DNA of 64,000 nt, taken from NCBI RefSeq assembly GCF_023283535.1, contig NZ_JAKILT010000022.1:1-64000 (forward strand). The letters are read 5' to 3'. Positions 1 through 7,694 of the stretch are shown here, in pieces (the first letter of the stretch is position 1; each line of letters starts with the position of its first letter). Made by a program: the position numbers and the translations under genes. Below the pieces are notes generated by a model. That model did not search any database and had not been told where the DNA came from. It worked only from the letters and a program-made list of their open reading frames with translations. Source of the DNA: Shewanella sairae (lineage in GTDB: Bacteria > Pseudomonadota > Gammaproteobacteria > Enterobacterales > Shewanellaceae).

Positions 1-103
1 TATTCAGGCTCCTAGGTTCATCTGGTGATACAGATGGTCCACTCTATTAAGCGGTGGACAGCGCTTCATACGACCTCATGTCGCACGCCCCGTTATTATT
101 TTC

Positions 104-304
104 GTGAGCGTATTTAACGCTGGTCGTATATTGGGATTATTTCTATATAGTGAGCAACCATTTACTCAAAGTTTAACTAGCCATGTAGGTATTGAGCTGG
201 TGATAACACTGAGTTTAGCTATTTGTGCCATTTCTGAATTTTTACGTTCTATCCGACATGCCAAATCAAAGTGTGCAGGTAGCGCTTGTTTACGTCTTGA
301 TTAG
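104..304 (+). CDS. possible small membrane protein, start uncertain
   Basis: The reading frame is open from about position 29, after a TGA at 26-28, to the TAG ending at 304. The first usable start is a GTG at 104 with no Shine-Dalgarno sequence. The product would be 66 residues with one clear hydrophobic stretch (about residues 30-47) and a basic tail. I do not recognise a family. The open frame extends upstream without an ATG, so this may be the 3' remnant of a longer membrane protein gene. Whether it is expressed is doubtful. Confidence 0.22.
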   Translation: MSVFNAGRILGLFLYSEQPFTQSLTSHVGIELVITLSLAICAISEFLRSIRHAKSKCAGSACLRLD

Positions 305-353
305 CAAGTTATTTCAAACTTTCTGTTCAATAAATTTTATATTCATTGTTTAC

Positions 354-1058
354 TTACCAAGGTAAAATCGAGCCGTCATAACTATAAAATTTACCAGTAT
401 CACTCGCACTGGTATCACGGATGATACGGCTTAAACAATCGGCTACATATTCAGCAGTAAATAGTTTTCCCTCTGGCACATTACGCTGAAAACGCTTGGA
501 TAACTCTGTGTCAGTGGTACCAGGGTGAAACACCAATACGCAGGTATTGGCCAGCTTGAAGCGCCATTCGATACTGATGGTTTTCATTGCCATATTGAGC
601 GCAGCTTTTGAGCTTCTATAGCTCACCCAGCCCCCAAGACGATTATCTTCTATACTGCCAATTTTGGCGGAAACAGTCACAAAGTGGCTGGTGGTTTTCG
701 ATTTCAGGTGTTCGGCAAAGTAGCTTGCGAGTAATAAACTCGGAGTGACATTGATAACAATATTTTTATTGAAAAAGTTGCTATCAAACTCTTTAACGCT
801 TTTCTCTGGGTTATGTTCGCCATCATGCAGCATACCTACTGCATTAACTAATAAGCTCAGCTTTGGTAAAAGCTTAGCAAGCTCTTCAATGTCACTTTCT
901 ACCGTGACATTCACCTTGTACCAAACCAGTTTAGGGTGATTAAGTGCAGGCTTATTTGTGCGATAGGTGGCAAATACGTTTGCCGTATTTGTCGCTAAAT
1001 AATGTTCTACCAGTGCCAAGCCTATGCCACCAGAGCCGCCTACTACCAATACATTCAC
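354..1058 (-). CDS. short-chain dehydrogenase/reductase (CsgA/C-factor-like)
   Basis: 234-residue classical SDR. The Rossmann nucleotide-binding glycine motif GGSGGIG is at residues 7-13, an NAVG element (usual NNAG) at 72-75, a serine near 130 and the catalytic pair Y147-x3-K151. This set is enough for an active NAD(P)-dependent oxidoreductase, and the protein has the short length of the C-factor-like group. The ATG has AAGGA about 13 bases upstream. It stands alone, with YecM upstream on the same strand 145 bp away. The substrate cannot be read from the sequence. Confidence 0.85.
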   Translation of the reverse strand: MNVLVVGGSGGIGLALVEHYLATNTANVFATYRTNKPALNHPKLVWYKVNVTVESDIEELAKLLPKLSLLVNAVGMLHDGEHNPEKSVKEFDSNFFNKNIVINVTPSLLLASYFAEHLKSKTTSHFVTVSAKIGSIEDNRLGGWVSYRSSKAALNMAMKTISIEWRFKLANTCVLVFHPGTTDTELSKRFQRNVPEGKLFTAEYVADCLSRIIRDTSASDTGKFYSYDGSILPW

Positions 1059-1202
1059 GTTTGTTGTCCTTACAAAGTTACTGATGTCGTGACTTTAAAG
1101 AAATACGGAGATTGGAGGCTGAGGGATCAACTCAGTCTCCATGATGTATTAGCGTGACTGTTAACTTTAGGCGCTGGTGGAGCGCTTTTATTGATTATCT
1201 GG

Positions 1203-1763
1203 TTACTCAGCTTCTGAGGCGATAACAGCTTTAATACCGTGAGAGTGAACCTTTACGCAAAGGCCATCTTTCTTAAAGGCGATTGTAGGGTTGAGTAAGC
1301 GCTCTTTATCCCCTTGTGGTGAGCTTAGCTTCACTTTGATATCAGTTTGTCCCGCTAATACAGGTGCTAGCTGTGGTGCTTGTTCAAGCAGGGATTGGGT
1401 TAGCATGTCGCAATTATTAGCGCCGCAATCGAGCACAAGCTCTATATGCTCCCAGCCCTCCTTTGGATAAGCTTTTTCGCCAGGGTAAGGCAGTTCAACA
1501 CATTCAATAGTATTGGTACCCATCAAAAGTGGCGTGTTTAGCTCAATAATTAAAATTGGGCGGCCATTAATCATGTTGTCTGAAATAATCGTGCCGACGT
1601 TAGCGAAGTCTTGTCTAAGCTGGTCAGCGCTTGCATTCGTATTCACTCTTAAGGCGCTATGATCACATTCTAGTGTTAGCTTATCTAAGCCTAACTCTTG
1701 AGTAAACGCTTGTATACGCTGGCTAAATACCGGCCAGCTATTGATTAATTCTTGGTATGTCAT
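1203..1763 (-). CDS. yecM: YecM family protein (VOC-fold)
   Basis: 186 residues, close to the length of E. coli YecM. It matches what I remember of that family: an N-terminal helical part, then a vicinal-oxygen-chelate half with H/E-rich segments such as GWEHIELVL and a terminal KVHSHGIKAV. YecM is a predicted metal-binding protein of unknown reaction. The ATG follows AAGG by about 8 bases. It lies 84 bp downstream of the L,D-transpeptidase gene on the same strand and could be cotranscribed with it, but nothing in the sequence links their functions. Confidence 0.8.
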   Translation of the reverse strand: MTYQELINSWPVFSQRIQAFTQELGLDKLTLECDHSALRVNTNASADQLRQDFANVGTIISDNMINGRPILIIELNTPLLMGTNTIECVELPYPGEKAYPKEGWEHIELVLDCGANNCDMLTQSLLEQAPQLAPVLAGQTDIKVKLSSPQGDKERLLNPTIAFKKDGLCVKVHSHGIKAVIASEAE

Positions 1764-1847
1764 GGGTGAGCCTTAATGCTAAAAGGGCGTGGAGAATGAT
1801 GGTAAAATATTAAAAAATCCGATAAATATGACTTGCAAAGAGGCCAA

Positions 1848-2351
1848 TTATGGCCAGATTTCAATAGGTGTGCCTGCATCAATCATTTGCCAAAGTTCAT
1901 CCATTTCGGCGTTAGTCACAGCGATACAACCGTCGGTCCAGTTATACATTTGTGCTTCTTCTGGTGACAGGCTGGAATTGGGATTCTCGCCGTGGATCAT
2001 AATCTGTCCACCTGGGCTAATGCCTAACGCATTGGCACGTAATCTGTCTTCATCGTTAGGGTAAGAGATATGGATCGCCCGGTAATATGCGCTATCAGAT
2101 TTTTTATAATCTAATATGTAGCGACCTTCTGGAGTTCGTTGGTCACCTTCGGTGAGCTTATGGCCTACAGGGCTATCGCCCATAGCAATGCGGTAGGTTT
2201 TAAGCACTTTACCTTGACGCAACACTTTCATGCTGGATTCTGACTTTGTGACAACGACTAAATCTATCTTTGGGCTTGCCCAAGCACAATTGGAGAATAA
2301 ACCGCTGACGGTCAATAGAATTAAGCTAAGTGATAGAGCTAAAAAGCGCAT
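1848..2351 (-). CDS. L,D-transpeptidase family protein (YkuD domain), exported
   Basis: 167 residues with an N-terminal signal peptide (hydrophobic core about 3-20, likely cleavage after AWA near residue 26). The YkuD catalytic signature is present: H120 in MIHGENP and nucleophile C142 in TDGCIAV, near the C-terminus. Such enzymes form 3-3 peptidoglycan cross-links, attach lipoproteins to murein or trim peptidoglycan in the periplasm. At this size it is little more than signal plus catalytic domain, without LysM, like the YafK/short YkuD group. It is divergently transcribed from the ion channel gene across about 210 bp. Confidence 0.87.
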   Translation of the reverse strand: MRFLALSLSLILLTVSGLFSNCAWASPKIDLVVVTKSESSMKVLRQGKVLKTYRIAMGDSPVGHKLTEGDQRTPEGRYILDYKKSDSAYYRAIHISYPNDEDRLRANALGISPGGQIMIHGENPNSSLSPEEAQMYNWTDGCIAVTNAEMDELWQMIDAGTPIEIWP

Positions 2352-2563
2352 GAAAAAACCTTGCTGACAGACGAACTAGCGATAAATGAATAATGGCATA
2401 TTACCTTAAAAAACCGCTGCTGTTGACGGCAAAGGGTAAGATTATTTTTGAGCTCTGATCTTTTGCGTGTCACACTATTAGCATTATTGATTTTAAAACA
2501 TTGATCCGTCGACTGAAGTCGGCGAGAGCAAACATCACTTTTTTGTAAGGAGTTGCTGCAACA

Positions 2564-3397
2564 ATGGCAACAGAGAAAGATTTAGAAAGCCAATTTAAAC
2601 TTAAGTTACGTCGGGTGATTTTTGGCACTGATACTCCCGCAGGGCGCTACTTTGACCTCAGTTTGATGGTGTGCATTGTATTAAGTGTGGCGTTAGTTTT
2701 TCTTGATACAGTGGCGCGTGTTCACGCGAAATATGGCGATATTATCGTGATGCTGGAGTGGGGCTTTACCTTTATTTTTACGATAGAGTACATTCTTAGG
2801 CTCTATTGTTCGGCTAAGCCGCTCAGTTACGCGAGAAGTTTTTATGGCGTAGTTGACCTTTTATCGGTATTACCAACGTATTTGGCACTGCTGTTCCCGG
2901 GTGCTAACTTCACTATGGTTATTAGGGTCTTGCGCTTATTCAGGATCTTTAGAGTATTAAAGCTGCTGCGTTATTTAAGTGAAGGTAATCTGTTATTGCG
3001 AGCCATGCTGCAATCAGGGCGTAAGGTGTTTATCTTCTTTTTCTCTGTTAGCCTGATCGTGGTTGTTCTGAGCGCCGTAATGTATGTGGTTGAAGGGCCG
3101 AATAATGGTTTTACTTCAATCCCCAAGTCTATTTATTGGACAATCGTCACCATTACCACTGTAGGGTATGGCGATATCACACCGGGTACGCCATTAGGTC
3201 AGGCGATAGCAGCATTTACCATGTTGTTAGGTTATTCAATTATTGCGATACCAACCGGTATTTTGACCGCAGAAATATCGCAAGAAATTGGCCGTACAAG
3301 AGATTTAAGACGTTGCAGTAACTGTTTAAAAGTTGGTCATGAAAACAACGCATTGTATTGCGATCATTGCGGCAGCGAATTAGAGAGTGAATTGTAA
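2564..3397 (+). CDS. voltage-gated potassium channel-like ion transporter with C-terminal zinc ribbon
   Basis: 277-residue 6-TM channel. S4 is visible as VIRVLRLFRIFRVLKLLR (about 119-136) with arginines every third position. The pore helix is followed by the K+ selectivity filter TVGYGD at 199-204, and S6 ends near 236. The C-terminus carries C251-x2-C254 and C266-x2-C269, a compact zinc-ribbon pattern. The family conducts K+ across the inner membrane under voltage control; the ribbon suggests a cytosolic regulatory or tetramerisation role (inference). The ATG follows AAGGAG. The MATE gene begins 59 bp downstream. Confidence 0.92.
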   Translation: MATEKDLESQFKLKLRRVIFGTDTPAGRYFDLSLMVCIVLSVALVFLDTVARVHAKYGDIIVMLEWGFTFIFTIEYILRLYCSAKPLSYARSFYGVVDLLSVLPTYLALLFPGANFTMVIRVLRLFRIFRVLKLLRYLSEGNLLLRAMLQSGRKVFIFFFSVSLIVVVLSAVMYVVEGPNNGFTSIPKSIYWTIVTITTVGYGDITPGTPLGQAIAAFTMLLGYSIIAIPTGILTAEISQEIGRTRDLRRCSNCLKVGHENNALYCDHCGSELESEL

Positions 3398-3456
3398 ATC
3401 ACTTACATGTGTTGAATGTATTTAGTTAAAGGACTAGCCAAAGGCTAAGAGGTGTT

Positions 3457-4992
3457 ATGGCGGTAGCCAAGTTTGTACAGGGATCGATTTTACGACATAT
3501 ATTAGTGATGAGCTCTACCGCTGCAGTGGGGATCTCAGCGCTGTTCGTGGTCGACTTATTAGATATTTTCTTCCTTAGTTTATTAGGTGAGTTAGAGCTC
3601 GCGGCTGCGGTCGGTTATGCGGGCACGATTTCATTTTTCACCACCTCAATTGGTATCGGGTTATCTATTGCGCTAGGGGCTTTAGTGTCTCGCTCTATTG
3701 GCGCTAAAGAAACGAAAAAAGCGAAACGATTACTGCTTAACAGTTTGGTGGTGACCTTACTGATGAGCATTTTAGTTGCGATTACCGTTTATCTGTTTAT
3801 CCCTGATTTATTAAAGTTAGTCGGCGCCACCGGTAAAACCGCTGAGCTGGCTGAAAGCTATCTTAATATCTTGGTGCCATCACTACCGCTTATTTGCTTA
3901 GCAATGGCGTTAGGCAGCGCACTAAGGGCAGTGGGCGATGCCAAGTTGTCTATGGTATCGACCTTAATTGGTGGCGGTGTTAACGCCGTATTTGACCCGA
4001 TATTTATCTTTATGTTCGCTATGGGCATTGAAGGGGCTGCGGTTGCGTCGGTGATGGCACGTTTTGCGGTATTTGCTGTCGCTGCAAAAGGGGGGGTGGT
4101 TAAGCACAATTTACTTGGCCGTTTTAACTTTGATCATTTTGTTGAAGATTTAAAACCTATTTTTGCTATTGCAGGTCCTGCAATGCTAACTAACGTGGCA
4201 ACACCAATTGGTAATGCGGTGGTTACCCGCGCTATTGCCGATTTTGGTGACAGTTACGTGGCTGGTTGGGCGGTACTTGGCCGATTAATTCCGGTGTCAT
4301 TTGGGATGATTTTCGCCTTATCTGGCGCAGTGGGTCCTATTGTTGGGCAAAACTTTGGCGCGTTGGAATTTGAGCGAGTGAAAGAGTCGCTCACCCGAGC
4401 CATTCAATTTTGTGCCGTATACGTCATCGCAGTGTCTTTACTGCTGTTTCTTACTCGCCATCAAATTGTCAGTGTGTTTGATATGAAAGGTGATGCGGCA
4501 GAGTTAATCTTATTCTTCTGTTCGTATATCGCAGTGTTTTTTGTTTTTTCAGGGATTTTATTTGTCGCTAATGCTTCCTTTAACAATTTAGGCAAGGCCA
4601 AATATTCAACCTTATTTAACGTGGGTAAAGCCACTTTGGGCACTATCCCTTTTGTGTATTTTGGCGCCCAATGGGGTGGAGTATATGGAGTGCTTGTTGG
4701 CCAAGCAATAGGCTCGATTATCTTTGGTGTATTGGGTGTCGTGGTGGCTTATCGACTAGTCGATAAAGTGCAAAATATGGCGACAGGTAGTGTGTCTGCA
4801 AGTGAGTTGCGCGAGAGCGTCACACAAGCGGAAGATAAGACAGAGTTTGATGAGGAATTAAGCTTAAGTAGTCAAAATCCCATGTCATCATCATGCGCTA
4901 ACATGGCAATGGTGAATGAAGAGCAAGATTGCGTTGCGAGTAATAAAGTGGCTGAGCTTATTGGTACAGACGAGAAAGCGTCAACCAAGTAA
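3457..4992 (+). CDS. MATE family efflux transporter
   Basis: 511 residues with about 12 hydrophobic segments in two similar halves, as in MATE (NorM/DinF type) Na+- or H+-coupled exporters. Typical elements are the N-terminal ALFVVDLLDIFFLSLLG and repeated GAAVASV/GVYGVLVGQAIGS segments. The last ~55 residues after the final membrane helix are hydrophilic, Ser/Glu-rich and longer than the usual MATE tail. The start is supported by AGAGGT before the ATG. It follows the K+ channel on the same strand; cotranscription is possible. Substrate unknown. Confidence 0.9.
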   Translation: MAVAKFVQGSILRHILVMSSTAAVGISALFVVDLLDIFFLSLLGELELAAAVGYAGTISFFTTSIGIGLSIALGALVSRSIGAKETKKAKRLLLNSLVVTLLMSILVAITVYLFIPDLLKLVGATGKTAELAESYLNILVPSLPLICLAMALGSALRAVGDAKLSMVSTLIGGGVNAVFDPIFIFMFAMGIEGAAVASVMARFAVFAVAAKGGVVKHNLLGRFNFDHFVEDLKPIFAIAGPAMLTNVATPIGNAVVTRAIADFGDSYVAGWAVLGRLIPVSFGMIFALSGAVGPIVGQNFGALEFERVKESLTRAIQFCAVYVIAVSLLLFLTRHQIVSVFDMKGDAAELILFFCSYIAVFFVFSGILFVANASFNNLGKAKYSTLFNVGKATLGTIPFVYFGAQWGGVYGVLVGQAIGSIIFGVLGVVVAYRLVDKVQNMATGSVSASELRESVTQAEDKTEFDEELSLSSQNPMSSSCANMAMVNEEQDCVASNKVAELIGTDEKASTK

Positions 4993-5067
4993 GCTCAATC
5001 TAACGAAGCGCATAGTGATGCAAAAGAGTGAGTTGGCTTGAGGTCAACTCGCTAACCGTAAAATGGG

Positions 5068-5310
5068 CTAGCTTGCAGGTGTTGCTTTTTCTTCGTTTGT
5101 TTCTGCAGGATCAGCCGCTGAAAGGTCAGCTTCTGCGGTGCCTTCTGTTGCAAGTAATGCTTGCTCAGCGGCTTCAGCCTCTAGTTTCGCTTGCTGTTCA
5201 GCACGCTCTGCTTTAGACACATATTTTTTGATCGTAGGCGCAGTGTGCTTATTAAGGCGAGCCTTGGCACGTTTAGCGGTCTTTTTGATCATCTTCTGTT
5301 TTCTGTTCAT
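5068..5310 (-). CDS. DUF2986 family protein
   Basis: 80-residue protein with a strongly basic N-terminal half (MNRKQKMIKKTAKRAKARLN) and an alanine/glutamate-rich C-terminal half, the composition of the DUF2986 family found in Shewanella and Vibrio relatives. No enzymatic residues are evident; the basic segment could bind nucleic acid (inference). It is convergent with the MATE gene. Reading frames on the opposite strand here are shadows. Function unknown. Confidence 0.75.
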   Translation of the reverse strand: MNRKQKMIKKTAKRAKARLNKHTAPTIKKYVSKAERAEQQAKLEAEAAEQALLATEGTAEADLSAADPAETNEEKATPAS

Positions 5311-5529
5311 GAGTTCTCTACGATATGTCGTCTATAGTATGACAATTGTGGCACATTAGGCGCCAAGCTAGAAATCGGATGCGGATTTTACCCTAAACGC
5401 GCCGCTATCGCTACCGTCGTGTTTATTACAACTTGATTACTTTTTAAGGAGTGAGGTTAGCGTAAAAATGATGTACCGCAGATTACTAACAGATTAAAAT
5501 GGCTTCAAAGCATCAATAGTGGTGCAGCC

Positions 5530-5859
5530 ATGAGTTATTGCAGTATGAATCCACCAAACAGTATTACTTTTTTCAGCCGATTTGAAGCCGATATTTTAGC
5601 CGGTAAAAAAACCATTACCCTGCGTGATGAGTCTGAGTCTTTCTATCAAGCGGGCCAGCGTGTGAGCGTGTCTAATTTAGAAGATGGTCGCTGTTATGGT
5701 GAGCTTGATATCCTCTCTATTAGCCGCGTGGCTTTTGATGACTTAAATGACACCCACGCAGAGCAAGAAAATATGAGTTTAGCTGAGCTTAAGACCTTAA
5801 TTAGGCAAATTTATCCTGGTATTGAAGCGCTGTACTTAATTCACTTTAAGTTAGTCTAA
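5530..5859 (+). CDS. yqfB: N4-acetylcytidine amidohydrolase, YqfB/ASCH family
   Basis: 109 residues closely matching E. coli YqfB (103 aa): ITFFSRFEADILAGKKTIT, RDESES and HAEQENMSL are near-identical blocks. K27, T30 and E80 align with the residues reported as catalytic in E. coli YqfB (K21, T24, E74), so activity on N4-acetylcytidine is expected. Two starts are possible: ATG at 5530, or ATG at 5545, which would give a length like E. coli's; neither has a strong Shine-Dalgarno. The last 20 bp, including the stop codon, are tandemly duplicated downstream. Confidence 0.88.
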   Translation: MSYCSMNPPNSITFFSRFEADILAGKKTITLRDESESFYQAGQRVSVSNLEDGRCYGELDILSISRVAFDDLNDTHAEQENMSLAELKTLIRQIYPGIEALYLIHFKLV

Positions 5860-5880
5860 TTCACTTTAAGTTAGTTTAAT
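5841..5880 (+). repeat. 20-bp tandem duplication across the yqfB stop codon
   Basis: Positions 5841-5860 and 5861-5880 are identical except for one C/T difference. The first copy holds the last codons and the TAA of yqfB, so the second is an untranslated echo of the gene's end. Confidence 0.9.
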
Positions 5881-6060
5881 GCAATTTAAATGGGTTTAAT
5901 TCTTTGTAAACTCATTTAGTTCAACTTCTTAGTCGTTATTTTTTCACTAAGTTATTTTAGTGTGCGGTTATTCAAAACTCTGGTTTTTGAATAACGATAG
6001 TTCATGCAAAACCTCAAAGCAGACAGTAGACTTGTGTTATTCAACTGAATAATACGGTCT

Positions 6061-6351
6061 ATGTCGCTGATGACAACGGAGCACTCTGTCGAGGCTAAAG
6101 GGGTCATTTTTAGATTGTTTGAGCCAATCGCTGAACTGACTCCCATGCCACATAAATTATTAGAAGGATGGGGAGAGCTTGATCCACAAATGCTGAAAAT
6201 GTCGTTACTGAGCTTAATGATTTTCCCCTTTGTCATGCCAATTCCAATGGCAAAACTACATGGTTATCAACTTAATGAAGAATTTTATCAACAATTGGCC
6301 AAGCACAATATTGCGCTGCTCGAAAACGGGATCTGTGGAGGAAAGCGCTAA
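6061..6351 (+). pseudogene. C-terminal remnant of a TetR-like regulator upstream of the RND pump (tentative)
   Basis: 96-residue frame whose end resembles the C-terminal helices of TetR/AcrR regulators: a hydrophobic LLSLMIFPFVMPIPM segment, then a charged tail ending LLENGICGGKR. TetR genes commonly sit directly before RND adaptor genes. The N-terminal helix-turn-helix is missing: an in-frame TGA lies at 6046-6048 and the DNA back to yqfB shows no HTH coding. The stop overlaps the adaptor start (TAATG at 6349-6353), so it may persist because it translationally couples the adaptor. It could also be an unrelated small protein. Confidence 0.5.
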
Positions 6352-7694
6352 TGTCTAGTTTTAAAGGTAAGCGCTGGTATTTTTTCCCTGCATTGGCAGT
6401 TGGCTTTGTGGTGCTGATTTTAGTGGTTAAGTTACGCAGTCATCCGCCGCTAGAGTTACAGTCAGAGCCGAGCAAGCTGGTTGAAGTGACTACACTTAAG
6501 CAGGTCCCGGTTATTGCTCAAGTTGATGCGTTTGGTCGAGTGAGTCCTAAAACTCAGTGGCAGTTGTTACCCGAAGTGGGCGGACGAGTGGTGTATAAGC
6601 ACCCTGATCTAGCAGTGGGAAAAATCCTCGCTAAAGACACTTTATTATTATCTATTGACCCACTTGATTACCAAATTCGCCTGTCTCAAGCACAAGCAGA
6701 TCGTAAAGCCCTTGAAGGTCAGCTTGCCGGTAAAGCGTTGCAACTTAAAAATCTACAGTTATCGCTTGAGATTGAAAATAATCGCTACGACTTAGTTAAA
6801 TCAGATTTAAAGCGTAAAGAGACATTACGTAAGCAAAATTTGATTTCGCAATCAGAACTTGATGGTGAAAGGCAAAATCTATTAGCGCAGCAGCAAAAAC
6901 TGCAAGAATTAGATAACAGCTTAAATCTAATGCCGAATGAAACTGACATTCTGAAGGCGCAGTTACAGCAAGCTATTGCCCGAGAACAAGAAGCCCTGAG
7001 TCAGCTAACTAAGACAGAAATTAGATTACCTTTTGAAGGCCGTGTGGCCGAAGTGAATGTTGAAGCCAGCCAAGTGGTGTCGCCACAGCAAATTCTTGCG
7101 CGTATTAATGGCATTGAGACCATGGAAGTTGAAGCGCAGGTCTCGCTAGGCGATGTGATGACATTAATGAAAACCGTTAATCAACCGCAAGCAGAAAAGG
7201 GGCAACTGCCTCGCGCTGAAGCGTTAGGGCTAACAGCTGAAATCACTCTTAAAGGCGCGACATATTCATTTAACTGGCCGGCAGCAATTAATCGTATTGG
7301 CGAAACCGTTGATCCAACGCTTGCGACGGTAAGTGTGGTTTTGCAGGTAGAGCAAGAGTATCGCGAGCTTAAAATTGGTCAGTCACCACCGCTGGTTAAT
7401 GGCATGTTTGTTAGCGCTCGGATCAAAGGCGGCGAGCGTAACTACTGGATGGTGGCAGAGCGTGCATTACATGGCGATAAACTGTATATCATGAATCAAG
7501 ATAACCGATTGCAAGTTATTGATGTACAAGTGCTATTCCGTCAAGAAGGCCAAGCTGCTGTACAAGGTGCGTTAGTTGAAGGCATGCAGTTAGTACTGAC
7601 CGATCTTATTCCAGCAGTTAATGGCATGGCGCTGCGCACTAAAAGTAATGATGTTAGCGATTCAGAGCCTGCAAATGGGGAGATGCAGCCGTGA
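6351..7694 (+). CDS. RND efflux periplasmic adaptor (membrane fusion protein)
   Basis: 447 residues. An N-terminal membrane anchor (about 9-27) is followed by a split lipoyl/barrel-sandwich domain with a long alpha-helical coiled-coil hairpin between its halves (about 115-220, rich in Q/L/K heptads such as LLAQQQKLQELDNSLNLM) and a beta-barrel domain with the FEGRVAEVNV motif. It bridges the inner-membrane pump to an outer-membrane channel. It overlaps the upstream fragment (TAATG) and the pump gene (4 bp), so the three are one transcription unit. No outer-membrane channel gene is adjacent; a TolC encoded elsewhere is expected. Confidence 0.93.
   Translation: MSSFKGKRWYFFPALAVGFVVLILVVKLRSHPPLELQSEPSKLVEVTTLKQVPVIAQVDAFGRVSPKTQWQLLPEVGGRVVYKHPDLAVGKILAKDTLLLSIDPLDYQIRLSQAQADRKALEGQLAGKALQLKNLQLSLEIENNRYDLVKSDLKRKETLRKQNLISQSELDGERQNLLAQQQKLQELDNSLNLMPNETDILKAQLQQAIAREQEALSQLTKTEIRLPFEGRVAEVNVEASQVVSPQQILARINGIETMEVEAQVSLGDVMTLMKTVNQPQAEKGQLPRAEALGLTAEITLKGATYSFNWPAAINRIGETVDPTLATVSVVLQVEQEYRELKIGQSPPLVNGMFVSARIKGGERNYWMVAERALHGDKLYIMNQDNRLQVIDVQVLFRQEGQAAVQGALVEGMQLVLTDLIPAVNGMALRTKSNDVSDSEPANGEMQP

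Noticed and set aside
1..50. 3' end of a gene entering from the left (frame ending TAA at 48-50)
   Set aside because: Only 16 codons are visible and they match nothing I recognise.
5952..6236. 94-codon minus-strand frame upstream of the RND operon
   Set aside because: Lies opposite the regulator-like fragment and AT-rich DNA; no RBS, no recognisable domain.
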